Shown here: piece by piece, positions 1 through 13,213 of the stretch
Position numbering within the stretch: position 1 is the stretch's first letter
Layout of the letters: every line of letters begins with the position of its first letter
Source: Anaeromyces robustus
Lineage: Eukaryota > Neocallimastigomycota > Neocallimastigomycetes > Neocallimastigales > Neocallimastigaceae
Direction of reading: 5' to 3'
NCBI GenBank assembly: GCA_002104895.1
Contig: MCFG01000269.1
Coordinates: 1 to 20,000 of the forward strand
Length of the DNA stretch: 20,000 bases
The notes under the pieces: model-generated
What the model saw: only the letters and a program-made list of their open reading frames with translations
What the model was told of the DNA's origin: nothing
The model's database searches: none
Position numbers and translations under genes: made by a program

Positions 1-525
1 GTATAAGATAACAAATTGCTATAAATAGTAAAAAATTTAATATTTTGATCAGTTTAAAATAGTAAATAAATATTAATTAACAATTAGTTGATAAAATGGA
101 AACATTCTTTTTCTTAAGAATTTTTAAAAAAAAAAAATATTTCGGTAAAAATTATTATAATAATATTATTAATTCTTATATACTTGTTTTTATTTAATCA
201 ATTCACATTTAAACAAATTAAAATACAAGAAATATTATATTATATAAGATAAATAAACAAAGTGTATGGACAATAATTTTATTCTAAGTTGTATATTTAT
301 AAACATTCACTATTTAAAATATTTATAAAGTTTTTTTTTTTTTACATACATAGTTGTTTCTTGTAAAAGAGTAATACAAAATAAAACTTAATATAAAAAA
401 AATAATCATGATTGTTATTATAATATATATGGTTTGATAAAAAAAAAGTGGAGAAACTGGCTTTTTTTTTTTTTGTTTATTTTTTTTTGTTTGTTTTTGT
501 TTTTGATAATTATTTTATTAATAAT

Positions 526-533
<8 letters not shown>

Positions 534-561
<28 letters not shown>
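534..561. repeat. Poly-A run of 28
   Basis: Uninterrupted run of 28 A, one of several long homopolymers in the window. The exact length is likely to be unreliable in any assembly. Confidence 0.95.
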
Positions 562-564
<3 letters not shown>

Positions 565-734
565 AAAATAAATATGAAAATTAATAATTAAATATTTAAT
601 TATTTAATTATATAATTAAATAATATAAACAAAGAAATTCTTTATTCTTTATTTTTATTTTTTTTTAATATTTTTAAATGTTAAAATAAACTTCTTTTTA
701 TATATATAATGAATTAATGAATTTCTACTATTTA

Positions 735-756
735 TTTTTTTTTTTTTTTTTTTTTT
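735..756. repeat. Poly-T run of 22
   Basis: Uninterrupted run of 22 T in intergenic DNA, with no gene nearby that it could serve. Confidence 0.95.
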
Positions 757-1303
757 ACCTAATTAACTAATTATTAATCAATGTTTCCATTCAAAAAATT
801 TTTATATATATTATGATGTCTCCAAAAAAAAAGAATTTTTTTTTATGAAAATACAATTATTACATTATGAAAAAAAAAAATTTTTTTTCAATTTATTTAT
901 TTATTAATTCTATTCATTTATTTATTTAAAATAATTATGGATTATGAAACATTTTTTACTTTTAAATAATTAAAAACTTTCAAATTCTTCAAATTAATTA
1001 TACTTTTATTTATATATAATAAAAATTAAAAAAAAATAGATAATATTTTGTTTCATTTAAGTAATTTTATTTATAAAAAAAACAATTTTTTATTCCAAGT
1101 AGTATTAATGGATTAATGTCTTAAGTAAAAATTATAATTTTAAAATTATACATATATTATTTATTGGTCTTTTATTATATAAAAGAAATAAATAAATAGA
1201 TATTATATCAATCTATGATAGTATAAATTAATGATTTATGTATATATATATATGTATATATGTATTTTAGCTAGAATATATATTAGTGTATATATTAAAA
1301 TTA

Positions 1304-1434
1304 TATTTAACAAAAGATGAATTCTTTTTGAAAGAATAACATTTAATAAAAAACAATATATATTTATATATTTAACAAAAGATGAATTCTTTTTGAAAGA
1401 ATAACATTTAATAAAAAAACAATATATATTTAGT
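1304..1434. repeat. 65-bp tandem duplication
   Basis: Two head-to-tail copies of a unit of about 65 bp. The landmark TTTAACAAAAGATGAATTC occurs at 1306 and again at 1371. Both copies continue through TTTTTGAAAGAATAACATTT and an A-run into CAATATATATTTA. They differ essentially by one extra A in the second copy, so the duplication is recent or is being homogenised. No coding frame runs through it. Confidence 0.95.
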
Positions 1435-1503
1435 AGAACATACAGATGAATCGACTTTTTTTATATGTGATATAATTATAAGTTGTAATTATTAAAATAA
1501 TAG

Positions 1504-1858
1504 TTAACACTTAAATTATTGTTGTTGAACAATAAAAAATAAAAAAAAAAGACAGACTTTTTTTATGATTTAACTATGAACAATTATTAGTAATAACGTA
1601 AAAATAAATTATTGAAAATAATAATAAATAATATTTAACACTTAAATTATGAATTATGTTGTTGAACAATAAAAAATAAATAAAAAAAAAAGACAGACTT
1701 TTTTTTATGATTTAACTATGAACAATTATTAGTAATAATGTAAAAATAAATTAATGAAAATAATACTTAACACTTAAACTATGTTATTGAACAATAATAA
1801 AAAAAAAAAAAAAGACAGTTTTTTTTTATGACTCAACTATGAACAATTATTAGTAAAA
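1504..1858. repeat. Three-copy tandem repeat, about 131-bp unit
   Basis: Three head-to-tail copies begin at the landmark TTAACACTTAAA at 1504, 1635 and 1767. Each contains a GTT(G/A)TTGAACAATAA segment, an A-run, GACAG, a T-run, then ATGA(T/C)T(T/C)AACTATGAACAATT and TTAGTAA. The copies have diverged by point changes and homopolymer length, and the third is the most different and the shortest. The A-run/GACAG/T-run core of each unit is itself a small inverted repeat. No open frame is preserved between copies, so this looks like a minisatellite and not repeated coding sequence. Confidence 0.93.
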
Positions 1859-2920
1859 TAATTCAATAATAATACTTTTTTTCACTTCTTCTTTTTTTTA
1901 GAATTAAGAAATAAAAAAAGTTATATAAAAAATGCTATATTTTATGTAATATTAAACTGTAATATACACTAATGCACACCATTTTTCTTAACCCATTATT
2001 TCAGGTTCTTTTTTAAAAATAATAATATAAAGAGCTTAATTCTAAATAAAGATAAAAATGAAATATTTAATAATAATGGTTAGATTTTATTAAAAAAATA
2101 AATATTATTAATATTAATTATTTAACACAAAAAAAATTGCCACATTGACAATTACAATACATAAATAATAAATACATACATTAATTATATTAATTATAAA
2201 TAATGTAATGACAGCCATATATAATGATCATATGTTATTTAATATAGGAAAATTACGGAACTAACAATTTTTTTATAATTATTATTACTATATCTAATAT
2301 ATATAATATATAAATAATATATAAATATTAAATGAATAAATAAATTCTATTGGTTCATTTTTTTTAATAAAAAATTAAAATAATTAAAATAGAAAAAAAG
2401 AATATTTTTTTTATTTTTATTTTAAATTTTAATAATAATAATTTAATTTAATTATAAAACAACAATTTAACGTATTAAAAATTAATGTAGTAACAACTTA
2501 ATGTTTTAATATATTTTTTATTTTTTTTTTTTTAATATTTTAATTTTTATTTTTTTTTATAATGAAAAAAAAAAAATAATTGTAACATTATAATAAAGAT
2601 AATTGATAATTGATAATATTTTAACTTTTTTTTTATTATGCATAGTAAAAGATAAATTTTATCTAAAAAGAATATTTATCACACCAATATTTTTATTTTT
2701 GCAAATTAAAAAAAAAAAAATAAAAGATTAAAAAAAAAGATTAAAAAAAAAAAAAAAGATTAAAAAAAAAAATGCAATAACGAAAAAAAAATAAAAATAA
2801 AAATAAAAGATAACAAAAAAATTTTAAAAAATATAGATTTAAAATCGTCTCATATTTATAAATAATAAATAAATTGTATTTTGTGTATATTAATTTTAAA
2901 GTTTTTAAAAATTAATAATA

Positions 2921-2981
2921 AAAAGTATGACTTCTTTTTTATTTTATTTTTTTTTTAAAAAAATAACGAAGTCATACTTTT
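2921..2981. repeat. Perfect 14-bp inverted repeat (hairpin)
   Basis: AAAAGTATGACTTC at 2921-2934 is the exact reverse complement of GAAGTCATACTTTT at 2968-2981. The 33-base loop is itself a T-run followed by an A-run. The arms contain non-A/T bases at matching places, which makes chance pairing less likely than for the surrounding A/T runs. No gene flanks it, so a terminator role has no support. Confidence 0.85.
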
Positions 2982-3401
2982 TTCTTATGTCGTTAGTGTT
3001 ATTTTTTATTTTTTATTTTTTATTTTTTTTACAGAAAAATACGAAAATTAAAAATAAAGTTAACAAAAAGAGATAATTAAATTTTAATATTTTTATTTTA
3101 TTTTTTTTTTAAAAAAAAAGACTACAAATTGATAAAGATAATATATTATAATTTATTATAACTCTATAATTGACAATATATTATCGTCAATCAAGACAAA
3201 TTAAAAAGTAAAAAAAAAAATAAAAAATTAAAAAAATAAAAAATAAATAAAAAGAGCATATGACTTATTAATATATTAAAGAATAATCACTAATAAACAT
3301 TTTTTTTCAAATATTTAAATTTTTCATAATAATAAAAGTTTATTACCATTATTATTATAGATTATATATTATTATATATTATTACATATCATATCATTAG
3401 T

Positions 3402-3475
3402 TTTATTTATTTATTTATTTATTATTTATTTATTACTATATTTATTTATTACTATATTTATTACTATATTTATTT
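3402..3475. repeat. TTTA/TTTATTAC microsatellite
   Basis: Runs of TTTA units pass into imperfect copies of ATTTATTACTAT. This is simple-sequence DNA with no coding potential. Confidence 0.85.
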
Positions 3476-3810
3476 GGATTATTCACACCCATCATCTTAA
3501 ATTATTTAATATCACATTTTAGTTTATTTTTTTTTTGGTATTTTTTTTTTTTAAAAAAAAAGGAAACATAAAAGTTAATTACTGTTAAATATTTCCTAAA
3601 AAGACAAATACTCATATTAATTCTTTTTTTATTTTATTTTTTCTGCATTTTTTACCTGCTTTTATTTAATTAGTTTATTTTATTTTTAATACTTTTATTT
3701 TATTTACACTTTTTTTTTACTATATATTTATTTTATTATTTAATTTGGTTTATTTAGGTCAATAAAGTGGATTTAAGAAATTATTATAAAATTTAAAATT
3801 TTTTTAGTTT

Positions 3811-3821
3811 AAAAAAAAAAA

Positions 3822-3867
<46 letters not shown>
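3811..3867. repeat. A12-G-T37-A7 homopolymer cluster
   Basis: Twelve A, one G, then 37 T (3824-3860) and seven A. This T-run is the longest homopolymer in the window and can fold back on both flanking A-runs. Confidence 0.95.
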
Positions 3868-3868
<1 letters not shown>

Positions 3869-5172
3869 TAGCTAGAACTTTTTATTTAGAACATTATATT
3901 TTAAAAGTTGAAGTACTAAAGTTATTCCTTTAATTATTACAATTATTACGTAATTATCACAATGATGATTGTTTATATAATTTTATTATATATAAAATAT
4001 TAAATTTTTATGTTTTATTTAATTGTAGATATAAAATTTTAAAAAACTGACTTTTAAAATATGAATTTTATTTATTAGTATTATTAGATAATTAAAACTT
4101 TCAAAATTGGAAATTTTAAATATTATTGTAATTTAATTAATTTCCAAAAAAGGAATTTTTTTTAAAATTTCTGTAAGAAAAAAAAATTTTTTTTCTGTAA
4201 ATTGTAATTTATAAAATTTTTTAAAAAAAAAAAAAAAATAAAAATAAAAATAAAAAGGGAAAAAAATATTAAAAGAAATAAAATTAAACAGAAATTTATT
4301 TTATTATCCTTCTTAATAGTATTGTATAATATAAAAAATAATAATAAAGATATTTAATAATATTCTAAAAGAAAGATAATAAAGTGAATATATTAATTTT
4401 AATATTAATATTATTATTATAGAATATAAACAAAAGAGATTTAAAGTTTTATAATTTAATATTTTTTTTTTCTGGAATCAACGATAACGTTAATAAAAAT
4501 ATAGAAAATAATAAATAATAAGATTAATATTAATAAATAATACTAATAAATAAGATTAATATATTAATAAATAATCAATAATTATAAACATAAATATATT
4601 TTGATAGTAATGGTATGAATAATGATAATAATAAACATGTTGAGTATGATAAATAATTAATATAAAGATAACATTTTGTATTCGAAGAATGCTTTTTATC
4701 AATTTTATTTTCTTGATAATATATTAAATTTTTTTTTTAAAAATTTTAAGCTTTATTACTTCGTTCATTTAATGTATTGAGCGAATTTTTTTTTTTTAAA
4801 AAAAAAAAAGTTTAATTAATATATATATATTTAAAAAAAAAGTTGTTATGGAGTATTGATTATATCACAGTTAAGAGAAAATTATAATATATAAAAATTA
4901 CTCATAGAGTGCGTATTTTATCAATAAAAAATTAATAACAATAAATTATTATTATTATTTTTAATTATTTTTAATAGTTTTTAATAGTTTTTAAAATTCT
5001 CTCTTATTATTTTGTTGTTTTTTACTCTTTATTAATATTTTCTTTTTATTAATCTTATTTATATAACTAGAAATTTAGAGAATTGTAAAAAAAACTATTA
5101 ATAGTTTATTAACATAACAATTATCTTTAAAATAATTATTATATTAATATTATTTTAATCATTCATAAGTAG

Positions 5173-5194
5173 TTTTTTTTTTTTTTTTTTTTTT
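5173..5194. repeat. Poly-T run of 22
   Basis: Uninterrupted run of 22 T in intergenic DNA. Confidence 0.95.
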
Positions 5195-6524
5195 CATTTT
5201 CACTAAAATAAGTTTATTACATTAAAGATAATTAAAATTTTTTAAAGTATTAATAATTAAAATTTATGTAAAAAAGTACAAAAAAATTAATTATTATTAA
5301 TATATTATATATTTTATTACATATTATATTATATTAATATATTATATTATATAATACAATATATTATTAATTTTTAAAAAAAAATATTTTTAATTTTAAA
5401 TTATATATTAATTTTTTATTACAAAACAAAATACTATTATTTATATAATATAATATATTAATTAAATCTTATATATTATGATATATTAATAATATATTAT
5501 TTTGTATATATTATATTGTATTATAAGTTTTACAATTGAATATGTACATACCAAAAAATAAAAATTAAAAAAATTAAAAATAAGATCATTTAATATATAA
5601 AATATATTTATATTCAAAAAATTGAAATAAATTAATAAATTAATAAATGTATAATAAAAAAAAATAATCTGGAATATTCAATATTCAATATTCAATAGGT
5701 TATATGTTAGTAATTTATAATAAAGCTATTTATTTCATATATCCATTGCTATTGATATTTCTATTATTATTATTATTTTTTTTTAGTTTTAAAATTTATT
5801 ATTTATAATAAGATAATATGTGTATAACTTTAATATATTTTTAATATATTTTATTGATTTTAAAAACATGCATGTTGCTGGAATTATAAAATTTCTTCTA
5901 GAATTTATTAAATGTAGCCTTTTTGATTAATGCTCTATAATTATTATAAAAATAATTTTTATATATATTATAATGAGAAAATATTAATTACTTTATTTTT
6001 TTTATTAAAAAGAAATATTTTTTATTTTATATAATTAATATAAATAATTTTCTTTTTAAGATGTAATAATGTAGTAATAATTATAATCTAAATATTCATA
6101 TCTCTCTTTTTTTTTTTTTTTAATTCTATATATATATACATATTTACATTTTACATCTTATTTTTTTTATTATATGTATATGTATGATATGGACAATGAT
6201 AATTAAAATAAAAAAGTTTGATAAATTAACATTTTTTTTTAAAAATAGTAACAGATTATTGATAAAATCAAGATAATGTTAAATTTTTGATATATAAAAT
6301 AAATCGGGGTAAATACATTAAATATTAAACTTTGATATATTATAAAAACATTTATTTATGTTAATTTTTATTTTATGGAAAGTATAAAATAAAAATTGAA
6401 AAAAAAAAACTAAATAAATTATTAATATTTATTTATTTTATTTATTTATTTTGTTTATTATTAATAATATATATACAATAAATTATTTCTTTTTATTTCT
6501 ATATATTAATAATGATAGATAATT

Positions 6525-6620
6525 AATAAAGTTTAATATAATAAAATAAATGAATAATATATAATAAAGTTTAATATAATAAAATAAATGAATAATATAT
6601 AATAAAGTGTAATATAATAC
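6525..6620. repeat. 38-bp tandem repeat, about 2.5 copies
   Basis: The unit beginning AATAAAGTTTAATATAATAA recurs at 6525, 6563 and 6601 (period 38). The first two copies match almost perfectly and the third is partial, with AAGTGT in place of AAGTTT. No coding frame is preserved. Confidence 0.92.
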
Positions 6621-6693
6621 ATTGCATTATATATTAAATATATTATACATTTATTTTTAAAAATTTTCAAAATTTTATTTATTATTTATAAAC

Positions 6694-6718
6694 AAAAAAA
6701 AAAAAAAAAAAAAAAAAA
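6694..6718. repeat. Poly-A run of 25
   Basis: Uninterrupted run of 25 A in intergenic DNA. Confidence 0.95.
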
Positions 6719-7455
6719 GAAATATTAATGATAAAATAAATAAATGATAAAACATTAGTTATTATTAGATATTTTTTATTTTTAAAACCATTTTATACAT
6801 TTTTTTTTAGTTGATTATAGTAGTAGCAATAGATTATAATAACTAATCGTTTTTAAGTAGTATAAGAAATACAACACTTTAAAGAATTATTCATTAATGA
6901 TAAAAAAAAATTAAAATTGATATTATTAATAAAATAGAAATATATATTTAAATAGTTTTGGTTTTTATCTATTTACAAATTCATTATAATTTCTTGTTTT
7001 AAAATTATATTAAAATGTTTTAATTGTTTTCTTTTTTTAAATTTGTCATTAAATTTCTATATGGCAAAACAAATAGATATTATAAAATCACAAAAAATAT
7101 AATAAAATAAAATAAAAATAAAAATAAAATAAAAAGTTTAGTATGTAAAATAATTTAATTGCTAAAATTAAATTGGTTGAATTGTTTGTTAAAATATTTT
7201 ACTTTTTTGCTTTTTGTTTTAAAGTACAATTATAATTATTAAATTATAATAAATAATTTTAAACAAAAAAAGGCCGTTTTTAATAATTAATTTAAAACAA
7301 AAATTTAAGACAGTTTTTTTTTTTTTTTATTTTTTTGTAATATTATCAATGTATACCAAAAAAATTTTGATATTTAGGTCAATAGAATGGGTTTCATTTT
7401 TATAATTAATAATTAATTATTGTTGTAACAAATTATTTTTAATTATATTTAAGTA

Positions 7456-7524
7456 TTATTTATTTATTATATTTATTGTATTTATTTATTATATTTATTA
7501 TATTTATTTATTATTTATTTATTA
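7456..7524. repeat. TTTATTA-type microsatellite
   Basis: Imperfect repeats of TATTTATTTATTATATTTATT. Simple-sequence DNA with no coding potential. Confidence 0.85.
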
Positions 7525-10500
7525 ATATATTGACCGTAACCGTTGTTTTATCTTATTTTTTTTTTGAATATTCTTTTATATTGAAAAGAAAAAAAGGCTG
7601 TTTTTATTATTAATTATAATTTTTTTATTATTTAATTATATATTATTTAATTAATTATTTTAATTATTTTAATTATTATTAATATATTAATATATTAAAT
7701 TAAATTTTATTAATATATGAAATGTTAGTAATTTTATTATATATTATTTTAATTATTTTAATTATTTTAATTATTTTAATATTTAAAAAAAAAAAAAAAT
7801 CAGTTTAAAAAAACAAAAAAACAAAAAAAACAAAAAACAAAACAATTTTTTTATTTTTTATTTTTTCATCTTTCATATGTATTAATATATTTAATATATT
7901 TATGTAATATAATAATATTAATACAAAATATAATATTAAATATAAATATTTATATTATTTAATATATGTTAAAATATATTAAAGATTTAGGTTAAGTTAT
8001 ATAATAAAAAATTTTATTTTTTTCTTGGAATTTAAATTAATATTTTTTTTATGTATTATTCTATTATATTCTTTTCATATATAAATTTATTTTATATTTA
8101 TTATTCCATAGATCTAATAATATATTATAATGATATTTTAATATATTAAATAATATATATAATATATTGAATAATTATAATAAATAAAAATTTTAAAAAA
8201 TAATTTTTTTTATATTTTTATTTTTCAAAAAAAAAAATTAAAAAAATTCATATTAAACTGTGGCATTATTTTTAATTATATAAAAAAAGTATTTTTAAAA
8301 ATAATAAAAAATAATAAAAATTAAAGTTTTTGATATTTAATTAAAAAAAGTGTAAAAAAAAAAATTTAAAATTAATTAAAAAAATATTCAAAATTTTAAT
8401 TTAAAGTAAATTTAAAAATAAAAAATAAAAATAAAAAAAAACAGTTTTCAAAAGTATCTAATAATGACAGTAATGACTAGAAAACCGAAGAAAAAAAAAC
8501 ATTTATTATTATATTATAACATATAATTATTATAATTTAATATAAAGTTATTATTATTTATATTTACGAAATAGATAGCTATTTTTATTGATCTAATTAA
8601 ATAAATAATTATATAAAATATATAACTAATTTATATATATATATAAAGTATTTTTTAAATGTAACTTTATAAAAATATCATGAAATATCGTAATAAAGGA
8701 GTTTATTTTAATTTACATTTAATATATTATTTTAATTTATAAGCAAGAAAATAAAAAAAACCGGAAAATAAAAAAAAATAGAAAAAAAGAAACAAAACAA
8801 AACTTCAAATATTAGGTTTTTTTTTTATTTTTTGTATAATTACTTTTAATTATTAATATTAAAAATTAAACATTCGATAATAAACAATAAAAAAGCATGT
8901 AAATTAATAAAAGTGTGATAAACATGATATATGAAATGATAAAAGTGATAATTTTGTTTATTTAAAAATAATAATTTTTAAAGGGATATTATATTATATT
9001 ATATATTTAATTTTCCCAATAAAAATAAAGTTTTGTAAAGTTATTTTTTTTTTTTAAAAAAAAGTAATTCTATTATTTTTAAATTTTAATTATTTTTTAA
9101 TTGATGTTTAATAAATTAAAAGTTAAAATAATTATTAAAAATTGAAAATTAAAATTAAAATTATATGCTTTTAATGTTATTCTTTTTTTTTCTTTTATGT
9201 TTTTTTTTTTTAATTATAAACATTATTAATAATTATAAAAACATTTAATTACATATATACAAATTTATTTTTTACTAAATGATTATAGAAATTACTATAG
9301 TAAACAAATATTAAAGTAATTATTTATTTTTAATTTTTAAATTTTAGGAAAAACATTTATAAATATATGTTATGTCGTAAAACTTTATCTTATTGTTAAA
9401 TATAACTTTTTCATTTTAACTTTATTTATATATATATAAAACGATGTCATTTACTATTATATTATAAAAAAATATAAGCAGTTTATTGAACGGTAAAAAT
9501 AGTAAAATATTCAACTTTAATTTTTTACTTTGTTATTTTTTTTTTAAAAAGGTTTTTTCATATTAAAAAAAAGAAAGATGTTATGTTAGTTTTTTTATAG
9601 AATTCTATTTTTCTTTTTTTGATTTAATATAATATTTTATTTATTATTTATAAATAAAATTTTTTATTATATTAAAATCATTTTTTTTTAATTTTTATTT
9701 CATTATTAAAAATTAATTTTATCACTTTCTGAAACTATTTTAAATTATATGATATTAAGTAATTTAAGGTGTCACTTTTTTTTCTTTTTCTTTTTCAATT
9801 TAATTTTATTACTTTTTATATTTTATAAACTTCATTTGTTATTTTAGAAAATCTAAAAACGTTTTTTTTAACATATTAAATTAAATAATTTTTTAATACA
9901 ATTTTAAATAAATAAGTAATTAAAATAATGACAACATTTAAAAATAACTTTTAATTCATTATTTGTTTGTTTGTTTGTTACATTCATTTTTTTTTATAAT
10001 ATTAAAAATCAAAAGTGCTTTTTTTTTTTAATTAACTTAATCAAATATTTAGGACAATAATTTAATTATAATTAATATGGTAATTTTTTATTTTTTTTAG
10101 TGATATCAAAGGTATTTTATTTTTATTATAAAATATAATAAATAAAAGGATTTTTCATTTTTCACTTTTCTAAATGTATTAATTTTCAAATAATTTATAT
10201 TTAATTATAATCAAAAAGTAATAATTTTTTCTTTTTAATTAATAATATGTATATTAATTATTTGAATAATTAATATATAATTGATGAAAGAAAATACTCT
10301 AATTTTATTGGTTCGCTTTTTAAATAATATATTATAATTGTATTAAAAATTAATAGATCAAAATAATTTAATTAATTATAGAATAGATTAAATCAATAAA
10401 TTTAATATATTTCATCATATTGAAATAATTAATTCCATATATTAATTTATATATTTAAATGTGTTTAAAACATAATTTAATGGATTCCAACATATAAATC

Positions 10501-10980
10501 ACTTTTTTTATATCGCGTGATTATTTATATATATTATTAAATATTTATAATAATTTATATAATTTTACCAAAAAAGTCAAATTAAAAAAATTACAAAAAA
10601 AAAAATAAAAAAAAAAAATTAATAAAAAATTTTTTATATATTATATATATAATACATAAAAAAATTTAATTATATCCTAGTATATTGGACAATATATTAA
10701 TATAATAAAATTAAAATATGGAAAAATTTTATTATTAAAAAGACTTATTTTATTATATATAATATTTTATATTTATAATATATTATATATAATATATTAT
10801 TTAATTAAATTGAACTTTCTTATTTTTAATTTTTTTTTAAAAAATAAAAACATTCTATAAATAGAAAAAAAAGTTTTTAAAATTTATATTTCTAATATAT
10901 TTATATATAATATATAAATTATTAATACATTACATTATATTAAATAATTAATTATTTAGAATAAAAATTTTACATTATAC

Positions 10981-11029
10981 AATAATGAAATAATAAAGTA
11001 ATAAAATAATAAAATAATCAAATAATAAA
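10981..11029. repeat. AATAAT/AAAATAAT microsatellite
   Basis: Imperfect AATAATAAA-type units interrupted by single G or C bases. No coding potential. Confidence 0.8.
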
Positions 11030-12340
11030 TATTTTTAAAAAAAAGATTATATATGTTTTTTTTTTTACTGAACTTAAAAATAATTATAAATGGCGCTTTT
11101 TGACAGTTTAATATTATTTATAATTATAATTTAGAAAATTTTAATTTATTATTTAATCAATTTGTTTTTTATTAAAAAAACATCTATATTAAAATCATAA
11201 CTATAAAATGTTCTTTTATTTGTTAACGCCTTTTTTTATAATTCATAAAAAGAACGTTTGGAATTATTAAATTTAGATTGTAAAACAGTATAATTAAAGT
11301 CCTGTCCTAATTCAATAACAAATATAAAAAAAAATTTTTTATTATAATTATGGTATAATTTTATTATATAATAAGGTTTTTTATCATTATTTATAAAAGT
11401 TTTAAATAATAATTTAAATTTTCTTCATTTTTTAAAAAAATTTTCCTTTTTCTGTTTTTTAATAGTTTTTTATTATATATATTTATAATATATAATAAAA
11501 ATCTAATATAATATTATTTAATATATATTGTTATAATATATTGTCCTATTTAATATAATAAATCTGTTAATATACAGAATTTTTTAATTTTTTTTTTTTT
11601 TCAAATTTTATATTTTGTTAAGTTTACAAAAGTTTATATATTATAATATATTTAATATATTATTCCAATATATTAAATATTAATATATAATATATATTAT
11701 ATATGATACATATAATTAATTTTAATTTTTGGTATTTTTTATATATATTTGATATATTATTGACATATATAAATAAACTTTTCAATATATTTTTATACAT
11801 ATTAATAGTAATTTAATATATGGAAATATATTAATTTCATTTACCTAATAAAAAGATGTAAACTTTCAATATATATTATATAATATATTATTTATATATT
11901 GTCATCATATATTAAATTGACTTTTCCTATTTAATTTTAATATATTCTTTTATCAATAAATAAATAATAATAATAATAAAAAAAAGGTGAAGAGAGAAAA
12001 AAAAATTTATAAAACTCAACTTTTTTTCAAGGTAGAAAAAAAATATAAATATGAGTACATTTTTCCTTTGAAAAAAAAATTTTTTAAAGTGTAAAATAAT
12101 TTCAAAATATTGAAAACTTGTATAAAATTTTAAAAAAATTTATATTTTATAAAAACGATTTATAATTTTTATAATTAAATAATTTATTTTTATATTATTG
12201 TAAATAAAAAATATAAATATAAAAAATTATTTAATTGTTATATTAATTAATAATACCAAAAAAAAAATACTTTGTAATTAAAAAAACGAATTGACTTTTT
12301 TCTAAATATCTAAATAAAATAAAAAGAAAGTTAACCGTAA

Positions 12341-12378
12341 AAATTCATACAATTAATTATAGAAAGTTGTACGAATTT
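12341..12378. repeat. 12-bp inverted repeat upstream of the aminotransferase gene
   Basis: AAATTCATACAA (12341-12352) and TTGTACGAATTT (12367-12378) are reverse complements at 11 of 12 positions, with a 14-base spacer. It lies about 0.35 kb before a candidate first exon, so it could be a dyad protein-binding site. That is inference only. Confidence 0.5.
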
Positions 12379-12711
12379 ATTAATATCATCTGACGAATAA
12401 TCATAATCTTAAAGAAAAAAGAATACTTGTATATAATAAAACTAAAAAATAAAGACAAAAAAAAAAAAAGCTTATTATTTTAAAATTCTCTGTGTTTTAA
12501 CTAATCTGTTCTAAAAAACTTTTAGTCTTTTAATCTACCTCATAAGATTTTAAAAAGAAAAGAAAAAAAAAAGCTACTTTGAATTAATATCTACCTAGAA
12601 AAGAATACTGAAAAATAAAAAAATAATAAATTTAATTTTATTTTTTTTTTTAATCTACTTTTAACTGATTTGAAATAATTTGAATAAAAAAATATTATAA
12701 ATATATCCGCC

Positions 12712-12738
12712 ATGTACCGTAAACAAAAATATATTTTG
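12712..12738 (+). other. Candidate first coding exon of the aminotransferase gene
   Basis: An ATG in a favourable context (CCGCCATG, unusually G/C-rich for this region) opens nine codons (MYRKQKYIL). They end at GTATGG, a plausible fungal 5' splice donor starting at 12739. Splicing in phase 0 to the acceptor at 13211-13213 would keep the downstream frame open and would imply a 475-base intron. The exon is far too short to identify by its protein. Other upstream exons are possible, and only transcript data can decide. Confidence 0.22.
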
Positions 12739-13204
12739 GTATGGAATCTTTGAAATCTTTTCTATTTTTTTCTTTTTTTATTTTTAAAAGGAAATTTTAG
12801 ATTTTTTCGATTTTTAGAAAAGAGGGTTAAATATTATTATTAAATTAATGTAATTTTATAATAATATTGTTAATCGATTTTATATTGAAAAAAAAAAATT
12901 TTTTTATATATATGAACTTTTAATTTAATTTAAGATATATAAAAAAAAATTTTTTTTTTAATGATTATAAAAACGATTAAGAGAGAATAAATATTTTAAT
13001 TATATTTTTTTTATATGATTGGTTAATAAAATATATATAATGAATATTATATAATTAATATATAATTATATGTATATATTAAACAATCATGCCTATTTAT
13101 ATACATTTTATATATATATATTATTATAATAATTAATAATATTTTAAATTTTATATACTAATGTTATATTTTTATTTATTGGTTTTTTATTTTATTTTTT
13201 TTAA

Positions 13205-13213
13205 AAAAATTAG
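13205..13213 (+). promoter_or_regulatory. 3' splice acceptor before the main aminotransferase exon
   Basis: A T-rich/A-rich tract ends in TTAG. The TAG at 13211-13213 is an in-frame stop just upstream of coding sequence that is open all the way into the aminotransferase. A terminal AG exactly at this boundary is what an intron end would look like. Confidence 0.6.

Larger units (their letters stand above)
1..12711. other. Gene-free A/T-rich intergenic region
   Basis: I find no convincing coding sequence, tRNA or rRNA here on either strand. Stop codons are dense in all frames and there is no patch of sustained coding-like composition. The stretch is made of A and T runs, TA-rich microsatellites, TTTA/TAAA repeats and a few tandem duplications and hairpins listed separately. 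Slightly more complex patches near 1940-2010, 5865-5940, 8440-8500 and 12480-12760 were read in six frames and gave only very short frames. Such deserts are typical of anaerobic gut fungal genomes (family knowledge). Small non-coding RNAs or short exons cannot be excluded. Confidence 0.75.

Noticed and set aside
3824-3860. Long T-runs as transcription terminators or retroelement poly-A tails
   Set aside because: No gene or element body adjoins them, and homopolymers of this kind occur throughout the window.
8464-8526. 20-codon frame with a Lys-rich stretch (TRKPKKKKH)
   Set aside because: Too short, in A-run DNA, with no neighbouring exon. It is probably chance.
1-12711. Transposon or retroelement bodies in the gene desert
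   Set aside because: No reverse transcriptase, transposase, integrase or terminal-repeat pair could be recognised in any frame. Only short tandem and inverted repeats are present.
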